Shown here piece after piece: positions 1-7,680 of a stretch of DNA of 21,422 nucleotides. How positions within the stretch are numbered: position 1 is the first letter of the stretch; every line of letters begins with the position of its first letter. Under the pieces are notes generated by a model. That model was given only the letters and a program-made list of their open reading frames with translations, did no database searches and had not been told where the DNA came from. The stretch lies in the NCBI GenBank assembly GCA_905193155.1, contig CAJJNQ010000041.1, forward strand, positions 1 to 21,422. Direction: 5' to 3'. The stretch comes from an uncultured Christensenella sp. (GTDB lineage Bacteria > Bacillota > Clostridia > Christensenellales > UBA1750). The position numbers and the translations under genes are program-made.

Positions 1-22
1 AGTTTCTAATAGAAAAACGAAA

Positions 23-52
23 GCTCGGTGTTGCACCCACCGAGCCTTTTTT
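23..52 (+). terminator. Intrinsic terminator
   Basis: An 8-bp perfect stem, GCTCGGTG (23-30) with CACCGAGC (38-45), is followed by CTTTTTT. It would end a + strand transcript entering from left of the window. A stop codon TAA at 7-9 may be the end of that upstream gene, but the gene itself is not visible. Confidence 0.8.
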
Positions 53-69
53 GCACCCAAATGCACCCA
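32..69. repeat. Three short direct repeats TGCACCCA
   Basis: The octamer TGCACCCA occurs at 32-39, 52-59 and 62-69, so the start-to-start spacings are 20 and 10 bases. The first copy lies in the loop and 3' arm of the terminator at 23-52. Short repeats of this kind can be attachment-site or recombinase-binding half sites, but nothing else in the window supports that, and chance is possible. Confidence 0.4.
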
Positions 70-137
70 TTACAAAACGAAAGGGTTATTGCGAAACGAT
101 AGCCTCCCATTGTATTAGTTTTTGAGTCATTTGACAG

Positions 138-178
138 AAACCCATCGTGATTCTGATAGAATGGCGGTGGGTTTTCTA
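138..178 (+). terminator. Long hairpin with T-rich tail, probable terminator
   Basis: Outer arms AAACCCATCG (138-147) and CGGTGGGTTT (165-174) pair with one wobble. After a 2x2 internal mismatch, an inner stem ATTCT/AGAAT (150-154 with 158-162) closes on a GAT loop. The tail reads TTTTCTATT. It is the second terminator-like structure within about 150 bases with no intact gene between them. A TTGACA at 131-136 just upstream lacks a good -10 partner. Confidence 0.55.
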
Positions 179-338
179 TTGTTGTGATCTGTTGCCGGAA
201 ACCTTATGCCCTTGCTTTGTTCAGTGATAAAATCTAGCTTGCGAAAGAGCGTCCGCACAGCCCCCCTCCCCCATCCGGTATTTTCTTTGGCCCCAAATGC
301 CATCCTCTAAAAAGTGTAAGATCTGAAAGTGCAATTTG
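175..338. other. Intergenic, no gene recognised
   Basis: No reading frame with coding character, RNA gene or clear promoter was seen here. The stretch includes a pyrimidine-rich run near 260-275. Together with 53-137 it forms the featureless left flank of the methyltransferase pseudogene. Confidence 0.5.
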
Positions 339-1053
339 ATGAAATCTTCAAATAAAGTATCCATTCAGAAAGCTTTTATCCAATAGGCAACCGACTTTGA
401 AAGCGGCAGGATGAATTTCTCTAGCAAAGATAAACTATGCCGCATCTCGGATCAAACCGCAGCCGACGGATGCGGTGCTGGAGGTTGCCGCCGGAAGCTG
501 CGCTTACACCGCTGGCCGGGAACGTGGTCTGTCTGGATATGACGCCCGCGATGCTCTCTGTCGGAAAGGCAGAGGCTGAAAAAGCTAATCTTTCTAAATA
601 TGACGCTTGTACGGGGCGATGCAATGGAGCTTCCGTTTTTTGACAATAGCTTTGACATCGTTCTCTCCCGTCTTGCATTTCGCTAATTTTCCCATTCAGA
701 GCAACGTTTGCCGCGTACTGAAGCCGAATGGAAAGCTTGTGCTGATCGATTTGGAAGCGGTAGAAGAATCGCTTCGGAACACGGAGGACGAAATAGAGCG
801 CCTGCGCGTTCCTTCACATATGCGAAATCTCAGCCGAGCGGAAATGCTGGCACTTTATCAGACGCATGATCTACCTGTTGAATGCTGTGAAGTGGTCAAG
901 CCCGCAGTGTTGCAAAAATGGCTGGGTCATACCCAAACGCCGCAGGAGGTACAGATGGATATTGTGCGGCAGATGGAGCGGGAGATTACGGGTGGAGAAA
1001 AAACAGGCTTTGCCCTTTATTACAGAGACGGAAAGATTCAGTTCGACCACTGA
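339..1053 (+). pseudogene. Class I SAM-dependent methyltransferase (UbiE/Methyltransf_11 type), degraded
   Basis: Homology runs across the whole span but hops between reading frames. From ATG 339 the frame gives MKSSNKVSIQKAFIQ, then an in-frame TAG at 384-386, and continues ATDFESGRMNFS. A second frame gives the motif I region DAVLEVAAG (about 460-495), where the glycine-rich SAM loop then breaks off. A third frame gives NVVCLDMTPAMLSV (motif II acidic residue). The first frame returns near 600 with GDAMELPFFDNSFDIVLSRLAFR and ends at TAA 684-686. The second frame then resumes with CRVLKPNGKLVLIDLE and runs to the stop at 1053. That is about four frameshifts plus one early stop and some missing codons. 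The 238-codon span fits an original protein of about 250 residues. The open frame from 607 to 1053 is only the C-terminal half and should not be read as an intact gene. Substrate is unknown. Confidence 0.85.
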
Positions 1054-1140
1054 AGGACCTTAAGCATCGGTGCAAAAGGCGCAGAGCAGTAAAAGGAGTA
1101 TTTCCGCAGCGAATGCGCTCCATCTTTTCGAAAAAAGTTG

Positions 1141-1169
1141 TTGACAAACGTCGAGAGATATGGTATTAT
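1141..1169 (+). promoter_or_regulatory. Sigma-A promoter of the tRNA pair
   Basis: TTGACA (1141-1146), a 17-base spacer and TATTAT (1164-1169) form a near-consensus promoter. Its expected start at about 1176 is only a few bases before the tRNA-Ala gene. It is one of the strongest promoter matches in the window, as expected for stable RNA. Confidence 0.85.
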
Positions 1170-1182
1170 ATTTCTTGTGTTC

Positions 1183-1259
1183 GGGGCTATAGTACAGTTG
1201 GCTAGTACGCAACACTGGCAGTGTTGAGGTCAGGGGTTCGAGTCCCCTTAGCTCCACCA
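1183..1259 (+). tRNA. tRNA-Ala (anticodon GGC)
   Basis: A full cloverleaf can be drawn. Acceptor GGGGCTA (1183-1189) pairs with TAGCTCC (1249-1255) and includes a G3:U70 wobble, the classic alanine identity element. The D arm is GTAC/GTAC. The anticodon stem CAACA/TGTTG carries loop CTGGCAG with GGC at 1217-1219. The T arm contains GGTTCGAGTCC. Discriminator A is 1256 and CCA (1257-1259) is encoded. It reads GCC codons. Confidence 0.95.
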
Positions 1260-1262
1260 TAT

Positions 1263-1338
1263 GGACCGCTAGCTCAGTTGGTAGAGCACCTGACTCTTAA
1301 TCAGGGTGTCCAGGGTTCGAGTCCCTGGCGGTCCACCA
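1263..1338 (+). tRNA. tRNA-Lys (anticodon CTT)
   Basis: Acceptor GGACCGC (1263-1269) pairs with GCGGTCC (1328-1334). The anticodon stem CCTGA/TCAGG holds loop CTCTTAA with CTT at 1296-1298. The T arm is CAGGG-TTCGAGT-CCCTG, with discriminator A1335 and encoded CCA 1336-1338. It lies three bases after tRNA-Ala and shares its promoter and terminator. It reads AAG codons. Confidence 0.95.
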
Positions 1339-1340
1339 TG

Positions 1341-1376
1341 AACCGGTTATCGAAAAATCGATAGCCGGTTTTTTCT
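1341..1376 (+). terminator. Terminator of the tRNA operon
   Basis: A 12-bp stem with one wobble (1341-1352 with 1359-1370, GC-rich base AACCGG/CCGGTT) is followed by TTTTTT. It begins two bases after the tRNA-Lys CCA end. Confidence 0.9.
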
Positions 1377-1450
1377 GGTTATTTTGACGATCCGGCAGGT
1401 CCTCTCTCCTCCGCATTTAGAAAAATAGGGAGACGTGGATGGCTCGGGCA

Positions 1451-1459
1451 TGGTATAAT
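1451..1459 (+). promoter_or_regulatory. Extended -10 promoter for the GNAT gene
   Basis: TGGTATAAT at 1451-1459 is a consensus -10 (TATAAT, 1454-1459) with the TGn extension. The -35 region is poor, which an extended -10 can tolerate. The expected start, near 1466, gives a leader of about 35 bases that includes the AAAGGGAGA ribosome binding site at 1485-1493. Confidence 0.65.
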
Positions 1460-1500
1460 CACTATGGATAAACGACCGATTCTGAAAGGGAGATCCGAAG

Positions 1501-2718
1501 ATGAAGCTGGACGATACATTCCACATGAGAAGATTGGATGAACTGGATCTGGAACAGTTTAACGCCTTGCTGCGATATGCGTTCCAGGTTACGACGACGG
1601 AAATGGTGAAAACCGGCTGGTCTGAGGAGGAGATCAAGCGCGAAAAGCTGCCCATGCTGACGGAGGGTTACGTGCTGGGGTGGTTTCATAACGAACATCT
1701 TGCCTCGCAGATCGTGATCTATCCGATGGAAGTCAATGTGGAAGGCGAAATCGTTAAGATGGGCGGCATCACGGGGGTGACGACCTATCCGGAATATGCC
1801 GGACGGGGGTTGATTCACAAGCTGATGGCCAAATGCCTGGAGCACATGCGGACGGAGCGGCAGTTTATTTCCTTCCTCTGCCCCTACTCTTTTCCGTTTT
1901 ATCGCAAGATGGGCTGGGAGATCGTGTCAGATAAGCTGACTTTCTCCATTAAGGATACACAGCTGCCGCACCGGCATCCTGTGCCGGGAATGGTGGAGCG
2001 TGTGGATTTGGAGCACGAAGATCTGAAAAATGTGCACGAATACTTCGTTGTGCAGCGTCATGGCGCCATGATTCGCAATGAGTTGGCCTGGCATGAATAT
2101 TGGCGCTGGGACAATGACGACATGATCGCCGCAATCTATTACAGCGAGAAGCACAAGCCGCTGGGATATGTGGTGTATTACATCGAGGACGAGATTTTCC
2201 ACATCAAGGAGATGGTTCATCTCAACCTGGAAGCGCAGCACGGCTTGTGGAACTACATCAGCGCACACTTTTCCATGATTACCGAAGTGCGTGGCGCGAA
2301 TTATTCCGGCGAGCCGATGGCGTTTTTGCTGGAAGACAGTGAAATTACCGAAACCATAGAGCCGTATGTGATGGCGCGCATTGTGGATGTTCGGGAGTTT
2401 ATTCTCCAATACGGATGGCAAAACACGCCGGAAGACCTGAAAATCTATCTGCAAGTTTCCGACCCTCTGGCGGAATGGAACAACGGGACCTTCATGATCT
2501 GGTGGGAGGATGAAAAAACCTTCTGTGAAAAGGTAGACGACGATCAGGCGATCAATGTCATCCGGCTGGATGTGCAGACGCTGACCACGATGCTGATGGG
2601 TTACAAGCGTCCCTCCTACCTCTATCGCAACAATCGGTTGGACATGGAATACTATTGGGTCAGGATTTTGGAGCAGCTGATCCACCACGACAAGCCCTAT
2701 TTTTCCGACTATTTCTAA
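1501..2718 (+). CDS. Eis-like GNAT N-acetyltransferase
   Basis: A 405-residue protein with the length and plan of the Eis family (COG4552): an N-terminal GNAT domain, a second GNAT-like half and an SCP2-like C-terminal region. Visible motifs are the acetyl-CoA loop TYPEYAGRGLIHKL (about 95-108) and the downstream FYRKMGWE, whose Tyr134 sits where the Eis general-acid tyrosine is expected. The chain ends in FSDYF; in mycobacterial Eis the C-terminal carboxylate serves as general base, and an aromatic C-terminus fits that scheme. The likely reaction is acetyl transfer from acetyl-CoA to an amine in the cytosol; the substrate is unknown. Start ATG 1501 follows AAAGGGAGA by about 8 bases. The gene is monocistronic, with its own promoter and a terminator at 2724-2761. 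Confidence 0.85.
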   Translation: MKLDDTFHMRRLDELDLEQFNALLRYAFQVTTTEMVKTGWSEEEIKREKLPMLTEGYVLGWFHNEHLASQIVIYPMEVNVEGEIVKMGGITGVTTYPEYAGRGLIHKLMAKCLEHMRTERQFISFLCPYSFPFYRKMGWEIVSDKLTFSIKDTQLPHRHPVPGMVERVDLEHEDLKNVHEYFVVQRHGAMIRNELAWHEYWRWDNDDMIAAIYYSEKHKPLGYVVYYIEDEIFHIKEMVHLNLEAQHGLWNYISAHFSMITEVRGANYSGEPMAFLLEDSEITETIEPYVMARIVDVREFILQYGWQNTPEDLKIYLQVSDPLAEWNNGTFMIWWEDEKTFCEKVDDDQAINVIRLDVQTLTTMLMGYKRPSYLYRNNRLDMEYYWVRILEQLIHHDKPYFSDYF

Positions 2719-2723
2719 TGAGT

Positions 2724-2761
2724 CAAAGCCCTTTCCCGATGATAGTCGGGAAAGGGCTTTG
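2724..2761. terminator. Terminator hairpin between convergent units
   Basis: A perfect 16-bp stem (2724-2739 with 2746-2761, loop TGATAG) starts six bases after the GNAT stop codon. The inner part is GC-rich, but neither side has a long T-run beyond the CTTTG at the stem base, so its efficiency is uncertain. It could serve both the GNAT gene and the - strand remnant at 2775-3426. Confidence 0.7.
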
Positions 2762-2774
2762 ATCGTTGCATCGG

Positions 2775-3426
2775 TCAACGGCTCGGCGCAAACGCTTCGG
2801 AGCTGCATGCGCCCTCGTTGGGCAGCGTGGAGGTTTTGGAAATCAGCATTGCGTTCGGATTGATTTCCAGGCGGATATGCGTTCCGTTTGCGAAATTGAC
2901 ACAGCATGCGATGATTTCAAAGATATCGGTACCGCGCGGACGCATAGGTGCGGCCGTTGAGCTTCTGGATCGCGGGTTCGCCGCTCAGGCCGATGTGCGG
3001 TGCGAGGCTGCAGTCCTCCTGTTCTGCAGTGAACACTGCTTTGTCCTTGACAAAGGAAAGCGAGGGTGCGCGAATTTCGCTGCCTTCTTCTGAGCGCAGA
3101 CCCATACCGCCGGTCAGGTCGGTCAAGCCGGGAATCTTCGAATCAGCGGCAAAGCGAAGGCCGTCGTAATAAGTTTCGGATGCACGGCAGCGGATGCTCT
3201 AATCGACCGGAAGGGACAGATGTTTCAGTTCCTGACAAAGCGCGGAAGAAACAGCGGGATTTTCCGGCAAAGCCCCCTCATCCAGCATGCCTGTCAGAAA
3301 GGTTTCCCAGCAGATGTTCAGCAGATCATCCGGATAGGAGTACGTGGAATTGATTGCGATAACCGCATCATTATTTTCAGCGAAAACGGAGAGGTTGACC
3401 GTCTGGTGACGCACTATCAAAAATAG
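2775..3426 (-). pseudogene. 3' remnant of a serine hydrolase / beta-lactamase-like gene
   Basis: Read from the right, the frame entering at about 3426 gives HQTVNLSVFAENNDAVIAIN (about 3405-3346), then NICWETFLTGML and GALPENPAVSSALCQELKHL. This resembles the end of the class C beta-lactamase-like hydrolase domain and the linker found in many Clostridia serine hydrolases. A TAG at 3199-3201 interrupts the frame, which then stays open through LTDLTGGMGL to NGRTY near 2945. The frame next shifts, and a final stretch (RLEINPNAMLISKTS) runs to TGA 2775-2777. The catalytic N-terminal half (SxxK, YxN) is missing: the remnant abuts the terminator of the neighbouring TPR operon. The family assignment rests on pattern memory and is moderate; the decayed state is clear. 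Confidence 0.55.
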
Positions 3427-3454
3427 ATTCGCATTTGACGCATTGGAATAAGTG

Positions 3455-3491
3455 AAAAGCGCGCTTTCCTTTTTACAGGAAGCGCGCTTTT
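3455..3491 (-). terminator. Terminator of the mrfA-mrfB-TPR operon
   Basis: Arms 3455-3470 and 3477-3491 pair along AAAAGCGCGCTT...AAGCGCGCTTTT with one bulged base. On the - strand the hairpin lies 13 bases after the TPR gene stop and ends in TTTT. Confidence 0.75.
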
Positions 3492-3504
3492 GCGGTTTCG
3501 AAAT

Positions 3505-4236
3505 TTAGTTTTCTGCCGGAATATCGTCGTAAACGCTCAAATCCATGCCGATGGAGCGGGCAAGTTCGATGGCGTTTTCGCGTGGAACCGTGTTGAATAC
3601 GGAATAGGTCTTGTCCAGCGCTGTATCGAGCATCTTTTTTGCCTCCTCAACGCGATCCTGAGAAATGCGGATGCGGGAAAGGAAATAGAGCGTATCAAAC
3701 TGCGTGGGTTTGATGGAGAGCGCCTTTTCAAACATTTTCTCCGCCTCCTCGATCTCTCCGGTGCGATAGAGCACCTGGCCGAGATTATCCACGACAGAAG
3801 CGTCGGTATCGTCATAATCATAGGCCTTGCGGTTGAAATCCAGTGCCTTTTGATAATCGCCCGTCTGATCGCCCTGCGCAATCAGCAAAAAGCCTAGCGT
3901 ACTGTACATGTTGACGGTCTGCACCTTTTCAAATATCTTCTCATAAATTTCGACCGCGCGATCAATCTCGCCCAACTTCCAATAAGCCAGGCCGAGATTC
4001 TGATAGACGATGGACCACTGCTGCGGGTTGAGCTTGAGCGTTCGTGCGTGGCGGAGAACTTCTACCGCCTTGGCATATTCTTTGCGGCGCATCAGCATCA
4101 GACCATAGGCCGCGAGCGGATCGGGCAGTGTGCAGCCCTTGGCATAGGCCTTTTCATAGAAATCAAACGCCTTATATTCCATGCGGAACATATGCAGTAT
4201 ATAACCGATTTTTGCCTGGAGATTTCCTTTTGCCAT
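3505..4236 (-). CDS. Tetratricopeptide repeat protein
   Basis: A 243-residue, soluble, all-helical protein without signal peptide. At least four TPR-type helix pairs can be seen: around 8-33 (YILHMFRMEYKAFDFYEKAY), 40-68 (AAYGLMLMRRKEYAKAVEVL), 76-107 (YQNLGLAYWKLGEIDRAVEI) and 147-180 (DNLGQVLYRTGEIEEAEKMF). The G/A-Y-A-P spacing is canonical, for example LGEIDRAVEIYEKIFEK. TPR proteins act as protein-binding scaffolds. Its ATG follows directly after the mrfB stop (TAAATG), so translation is probably coupled. MrfB itself ends in TPR-like helices, which suggests this gene extends or partners that module. Whether it acts in DNA repair is an inference from the operon. Confidence 0.8.
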   Translation of the reverse strand: MAKGNLQAKIGYILHMFRMEYKAFDFYEKAYAKGCTLPDPLAAYGLMLMRRKEYAKAVEVLRHARTLKLNPQQWSIVYQNLGLAYWKLGEIDRAVEIYEKIFEKVQTVNMYSTLGFLLIAQGDQTGDYQKALDFNRKAYDYDDTDASVVDNLGQVLYRTGEIEEAEKMFEKALSIKPTQFDTLYFLSRIRISQDRVEEAKKMLDTALDKTYSVFNTVPRENAIELARSIGMDLSVYDDIPAEN

Positions 4237-5361
4237 TTATTTTCCGTCCTTTCTGCGGATGCGTGCGGCCAAACGAGTGCGACGCCGGGTTAGATCCTGT
4301 ATATCCTGAGCGTCAACGGCCTTGGCCAGCGCAAGGTCTGTATACGTCAGCGCCTTTTCCGGTTGGCGCAGACGGTGCTCGTAGATTTTTGCCAATTCGA
4401 CATAAGGGAAAATACCGCCGGAATTCGAGGCGATCATGCCTTCCAATAGCGCAATCGCGTCGGCGGTTCGCTCGGTACGGCGATAGATGCGCGTCAACGC
4501 GCGTCCCGCCATGCCGCGGCAGACGCCGTTTTCGACAGAAACATAGCACCTTTCTGCAATGTCGTAACGCCCTGCACTGTCATATACCTTGCCGACGGAA
4601 AACAGATCTTCCATATAGACCTGCTGCATGGGCTCCTGATGTGCGTCATAGATTGTGCGCAGCAGCACCGCCATGCTTTGCACATCCTGAAGGTTGTGGT
4701 CGAATACGCTCAGCAGTTTTTCGTCATTTTTTGTTTTGAGGAACTCCTGCCAGAGGGCAGGAATTTCCGAACCGGGAATATCGTCTTCCCGCTGAATGCC
4801 CAATACGCGTTCCTCCAAATCGGAGAGTGAACATCTTTTAAGTCTCAATTTATAGACGCGGCGCGCAGCGTGCAGCAGATCCAGATGCGGAAGATTCTGC
4901 CAGGCAGGACGGATTCGGTTCAGCGTGCATCGGCTGATGAGCAGAGGCAAATCAAAGCTCTTTCCGTTGAAGGAAACGATGGCCTTCTTGTTTTGAAACA
5001 AAGCGTCCAAATGGTGGAGCATATCCTCTTCCTGATCGTAATCGCGGATCCAGAATTGCGTAATGCGCATCTGGCCGTTCAGAACCTCCCCGACGCCGAT
5101 TTCAAAGGCGATCGTGCCGGCACCGCCGGAGAGACCGTTGGTTTCGGTATCGATGAAGATCCAGTCCTCCGGCGCAAGATGCAGCCCATCAAAATCCGCA
5201 CCGCCAAGCAGCATCAGGATTTCAGGCGAATAAGTCTGAGCCGGAACTTCCGCAAAATGGATACGGCTTGCGCAGGTCGGTTTCTGCTGTGGCTGCGCGA
5301 TTGGCTGTTCCTGCTTGCGCTCGGAAGAAATGCGCTTGAGTCTATCCCGCAAATTGCTCAT
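4237..5361 (-). CDS. mrfB: MrfB/YprB-type exonuclease with C-terminal TPR region
   Basis: A 374-residue protein. Residues about 66-240 form an RNase H-like (DEDDh-superfamily) exonuclease domain: FIDTETNGLSGG gives Asp71 and Glu73, VSFNGKSFDLP gives Asp137, and DHNLQDVQSM gives His222 and Asp226. These are the expected metal-binding acidic residues. Residues about 245-365 are helical repeats of TPR type. This is the plan of Bacillus subtilis MrfB (formerly YprB), the nuclease working with MrfA in mitomycin C lesion repair outside UvrABC. Residues 12-30 are a low-complexity Gln/Pro/Lys linker. The start overlaps the end of mrfA by 20 bases and has AGGAG about 8 bases upstream. Assignment is firm for the fold and good for the ortholog, helped by synteny. 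Confidence 0.9.
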   Translation of the reverse strand: MSNLRDRLKRISSERKQEQPIAQPQQKPTCASRIHFAEVPAQTYSPEILMLLGGADFDGLHLAPEDWIFIDTETNGLSGGAGTIAFEIGVGEVLNGQMRITQFWIRDYDQEEDMLHHLDALFQNKKAIVSFNGKSFDLPLLISRCTLNRIRPAWQNLPHLDLLHAARRVYKLRLKRCSLSDLEERVLGIQREDDIPGSEIPALWQEFLKTKNDEKLLSVFDHNLQDVQSMAVLLRTIYDAHQEPMQQVYMEDLFSVGKVYDSAGRYDIAERCYVSVENGVCRGMAGRALTRIYRRTERTADAIALLEGMIASNSGGIFPYVELAKIYEHRLRQPEKALTYTDLALAKAVDAQDIQDLTRRRTRLAARIRRKDGK

Positions 5362-7603
5362 CGATCATTCTCCTCAGCAATTCTACGGCGGCCTCCTTTC
5401 CGTGCTCCGACGGAACGCCGATGCAGGAGGGGCAGCCGTTTTTGCACGGGCAGGTTTCAATGGTTTCCTTGGCACGTTGCAGCAGCACGGGCATCATGTC
5501 ATAGGCCTTGTCGGCAAGACCTACGCCGCCCGTGATGCTGTCGTACAGATAAAGGGTGGGACGATCGGTGTACGGGTCGCGCACATGGTAGCGAACCTGA
5601 ATGTCCCAGCTGGCACACATCAGGTAGAGAGGCGCCAGCATCGAGAGCGCGTGCGCAATGCCAGCCATGCCGCCCTGCGCATCCTCTTTTTCCATGCCTG
5701 CAAACAGCTCGTCGGTCAGCGTCATCCAAACGGCCGTGGTGTGCATCTCTAATTCCGGAAGGTTGACCTCGCCATAGCCGATGTTCTCATGCGTATCGAA
5801 TTTCATCTTTTTGAACATCGTCACCAAAGACGAAACCAGCACCTCGCCAAAGGACAGGCAGCCCTTGTTTTTGAATTCATCCAGCACACGCAACGACACG
5901 GAAAGATCTGCATCGGTGTAGTAATCGACATCTACCTGCTTGATATAGGCGCGCTTCTGCTGAAAATCCAGCTTTTCGACCTGATACTGCGTGGCGTTAT
6001 GGATGTAAATCGCCCGGTCATGCAGCAACATCGGCACGGTGAAACGATCCATCTCCCCAATGACCTCATGGTGCTGGGGGTTGGTGATATCGATGATGAC
6101 GAAATTCTCGTCCAGCGCTGTGCGCAGAGAAAGATCGGACGCGGGGAACTCCTCCGCCATCCAATGGTACCTGCCGCCCACGAGGTGGACGATGTGTTCT
6201 TCCTCCAGATATTGCAGCATATCCTGTGTGCCTTCGTTGCCGCCGAAAAGCTCGTCCTGCGTAAACGGCAGTTCATAGGCAGCGCACTTCAAGTGGTTGA
6301 GCATGACATAGAGATTGTCCGGGTTAATCAGCGCGTGTTCCGGAGACTGCTGGAAGAAATACTCCGGATGCGTGATGATATACTGATCCTGCGGCGCAGA
6401 CGAGGCCACCAGGAAGGTGACGCTCGTTGATTTTCTTCGCCCGGCGCGCCCGGCCTGCTGCCAGGTGCTGGCAACTGAGCCGGGATAGCCGCAGAGCACA
6501 CAGGCTTCGAGCTGACCGATGTCGATGCCCAGTTCCAGCGCATTAGTGGAAACCACGGCCTTGACGGAACCGTCGCGCAAGCCGCGTTCAATGTCCCGAC
6601 GCAGGGTCGGAAGATAGCCGCCGCGATAGCCGCGCACGGCGTCGTCATTGCCCAGCGCATCGCGCACGAGGCGCTTGAGATACGTCGTGAGCACTTCCAC
6701 ATTGAGCCTGCTGCGTGCAAACGTGATGGAATAAATATCGTTTTGCAGCAACGATGAGGCAATTTTCCGCGCAGAAGCAACGGAGCCGGAACGGATACCC
6801 AATTGCCGGTTGACAACGGGCGGGTTGTAGAAAATAACGTGCCGCGTGCCCATAGGTGCGCCGCTTTTATCTACCAACAAAGATTTTTCACCCGTCAGCC
6901 TTGCGGCCAATTCTCCGGGATTCGCAATGGTTGCCGAGCAGCAGATGAATTGCGGATGCGATCCGTAAAAAGCACAGATGCGCTTCAGCCTACGGATGAC
7001 ATTGGCTAGATTGGAACCGAAGATGCCGCGATAGGCATGAATTTCGTCAATGACGACATATTTCAGGTTTTCAAAGAGCTTGACCCATTTGGTATGATGA
7101 GGTAATATGCCGGAGTGCAGCATATCGGGATTGGTGATGACGATGTGCCCGGAAAGGCGCACAGCGTTGCGGGCATTGACCGGTGTATCGCCGTCATAGG
7201 TAAAGGCCTTGACCTCTTCCCCCATGTCGCGGATGAGCTCGTTGAGTTCGGTGTTTTGGTCGGCAGCAAGTGCCTTGGTTGGAAAGAGATACAGCGCACG
7301 GGAACTGCGGCTGCGCAGAATAGTTTCGAGCACAGGCAAATTATAGCAATAGGTTTTGCCGGAAGCTGTAGGGGTTACAATGGTGACATTCTCACCCGCA
7401 AGGGCTGCATCCACCGCCTGACGCTGATGGGTGTAGAGCTGATAAATTCCGCGCTTTTTCAGCGCTTCGACAATGGGCGCAGACAGGCCCAAAGGAAGGT
7501 CCATATAGCGTGCATCCTGCGCAGGAAGGGTTTCCCAATGCGTCACGCAGGACATGAAGGCGCGATTGCCACGCAATGCGTCCAGGTATTGGTCAAGATT
7601 CAT
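5342..7603 (-). CDS. mrfA: MrfA/YprA-type DEAD/DEAH helicase
   Basis: The start is ATG 7603, because AAGGAGG (7611-7617) lies 7 bases before it; a longer frame from 7630 has no such signal. The 753-residue superfamily 2 helicase shows motif I TPTASGKT (77-84), motif II DEIH (186-189), motif III SAT (223-225), motif V NALELGIDIG (354-363) and motif VI QQAGRAGRR (382-390). Four cysteines near the C-terminus (718, 720, 724, 727 in CPCKNGCPSC) form the Zn-binding cluster typical of the MrfA family (with DUF1998 region). In B. subtilis MrfA is a 3'-5' helicase that works with MrfB on mitomycin-type damage. It is the first gene of a three-gene operon with overlapping ends. No LexA-type SOS box was recognised near its promoter. 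Confidence 0.93.
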   Translation of the reverse strand: MNLDQYLDALRGNRAFMSCVTHWETLPAQDARYMDLPLGLSAPIVEALKKRGIYQLYTHQRQAVDAALAGENVTIVTPTASGKTYCYNLPVLETILRSRSSRALYLFPTKALAADQNTELNELIRDMGEEVKAFTYDGDTPVNARNAVRLSGHIVITNPDMLHSGILPHHTKWVKLFENLKYVVIDEIHAYRGIFGSNLANVIRRLKRICAFYGSHPQFICCSATIANPGELAARLTGEKSLLVDKSGAPMGTRHVIFYNPPVVNRQLGIRSGSVASARKIASSLLQNDIYSITFARSRLNVEVLTTYLKRLVRDALGNDDAVRGYRGGYLPTLRRDIERGLRDGSVKAVVSTNALELGIDIGQLEACVLCGYPGSVASTWQQAGRAGRRKSTSVTFLVASSAPQDQYIITHPEYFFQQSPEHALINPDNLYVMLNHLKCAAYELPFTQDELFGGNEGTQDMLQYLEEEHIVHLVGGRYHWMAEEFPASDLSLRTALDENFVIIDITNPQHHEVIGEMDRFTVPMLLHDRAIYIHNATQYQVEKLDFQQKRAYIKQVDVDYYTDADLSVSLRVLDEFKNKGCLSFGEVLVSSLVTMFKKMKFDTHENIGYGEVNLPELEMHTTAVWMTLTDELFAGMEKEDAQGGMAGIAHALSMLAPLYLMCASWDIQVRYHVRDPYTDRPTLYLYDSITGGVGLADKAYDMMPVLLQRAKETIETCPCKNGCPSCIGVPSEHGKEAAVELLRRMIDEQFAG

Positions 7604-7639
7604 GTTCGCGCCTCCTTGATATAGAAACATCTATTCTTT

Positions 7640-7669
7640 ATTGTAGCGCATCTTCCTATTGGATGTAAA
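7640..7669 (-). promoter_or_regulatory. Promoter of the mrfA operon
   Basis: On the - strand TTTACA (7664-7669), an 18-base spacer and TACAAT (7640-7645) each differ from consensus by one base. They sit about 37 bases before the mrfA ATG. Confidence 0.65.
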
Positions 7670-7680
7670 GCGAAAAGAAA

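Noticed and set aside
607..1053. An apparently intact 148-codon gene
   Set aside because: It starts at a TTG inside the methyltransferase homology, and its first 27 codons are out of frame with it. It is the 3' part of the pseudogene.
1080..1135. Possible hairpin GGAG...CGCA/TGCG...CTCC before the tRNA promoter
   Set aside because: The pairing is interrupted and weak, and no clear T-run follows, so it was not called as a terminator of the pseudogene.
1927..2907. A 326-codon - strand open frame opposite the GNAT gene
   Set aside because: The + strand GNAT protein has coherent motifs, a promoter and a ribosome binding site. The antisense frame has none and runs through the terminator hairpin.
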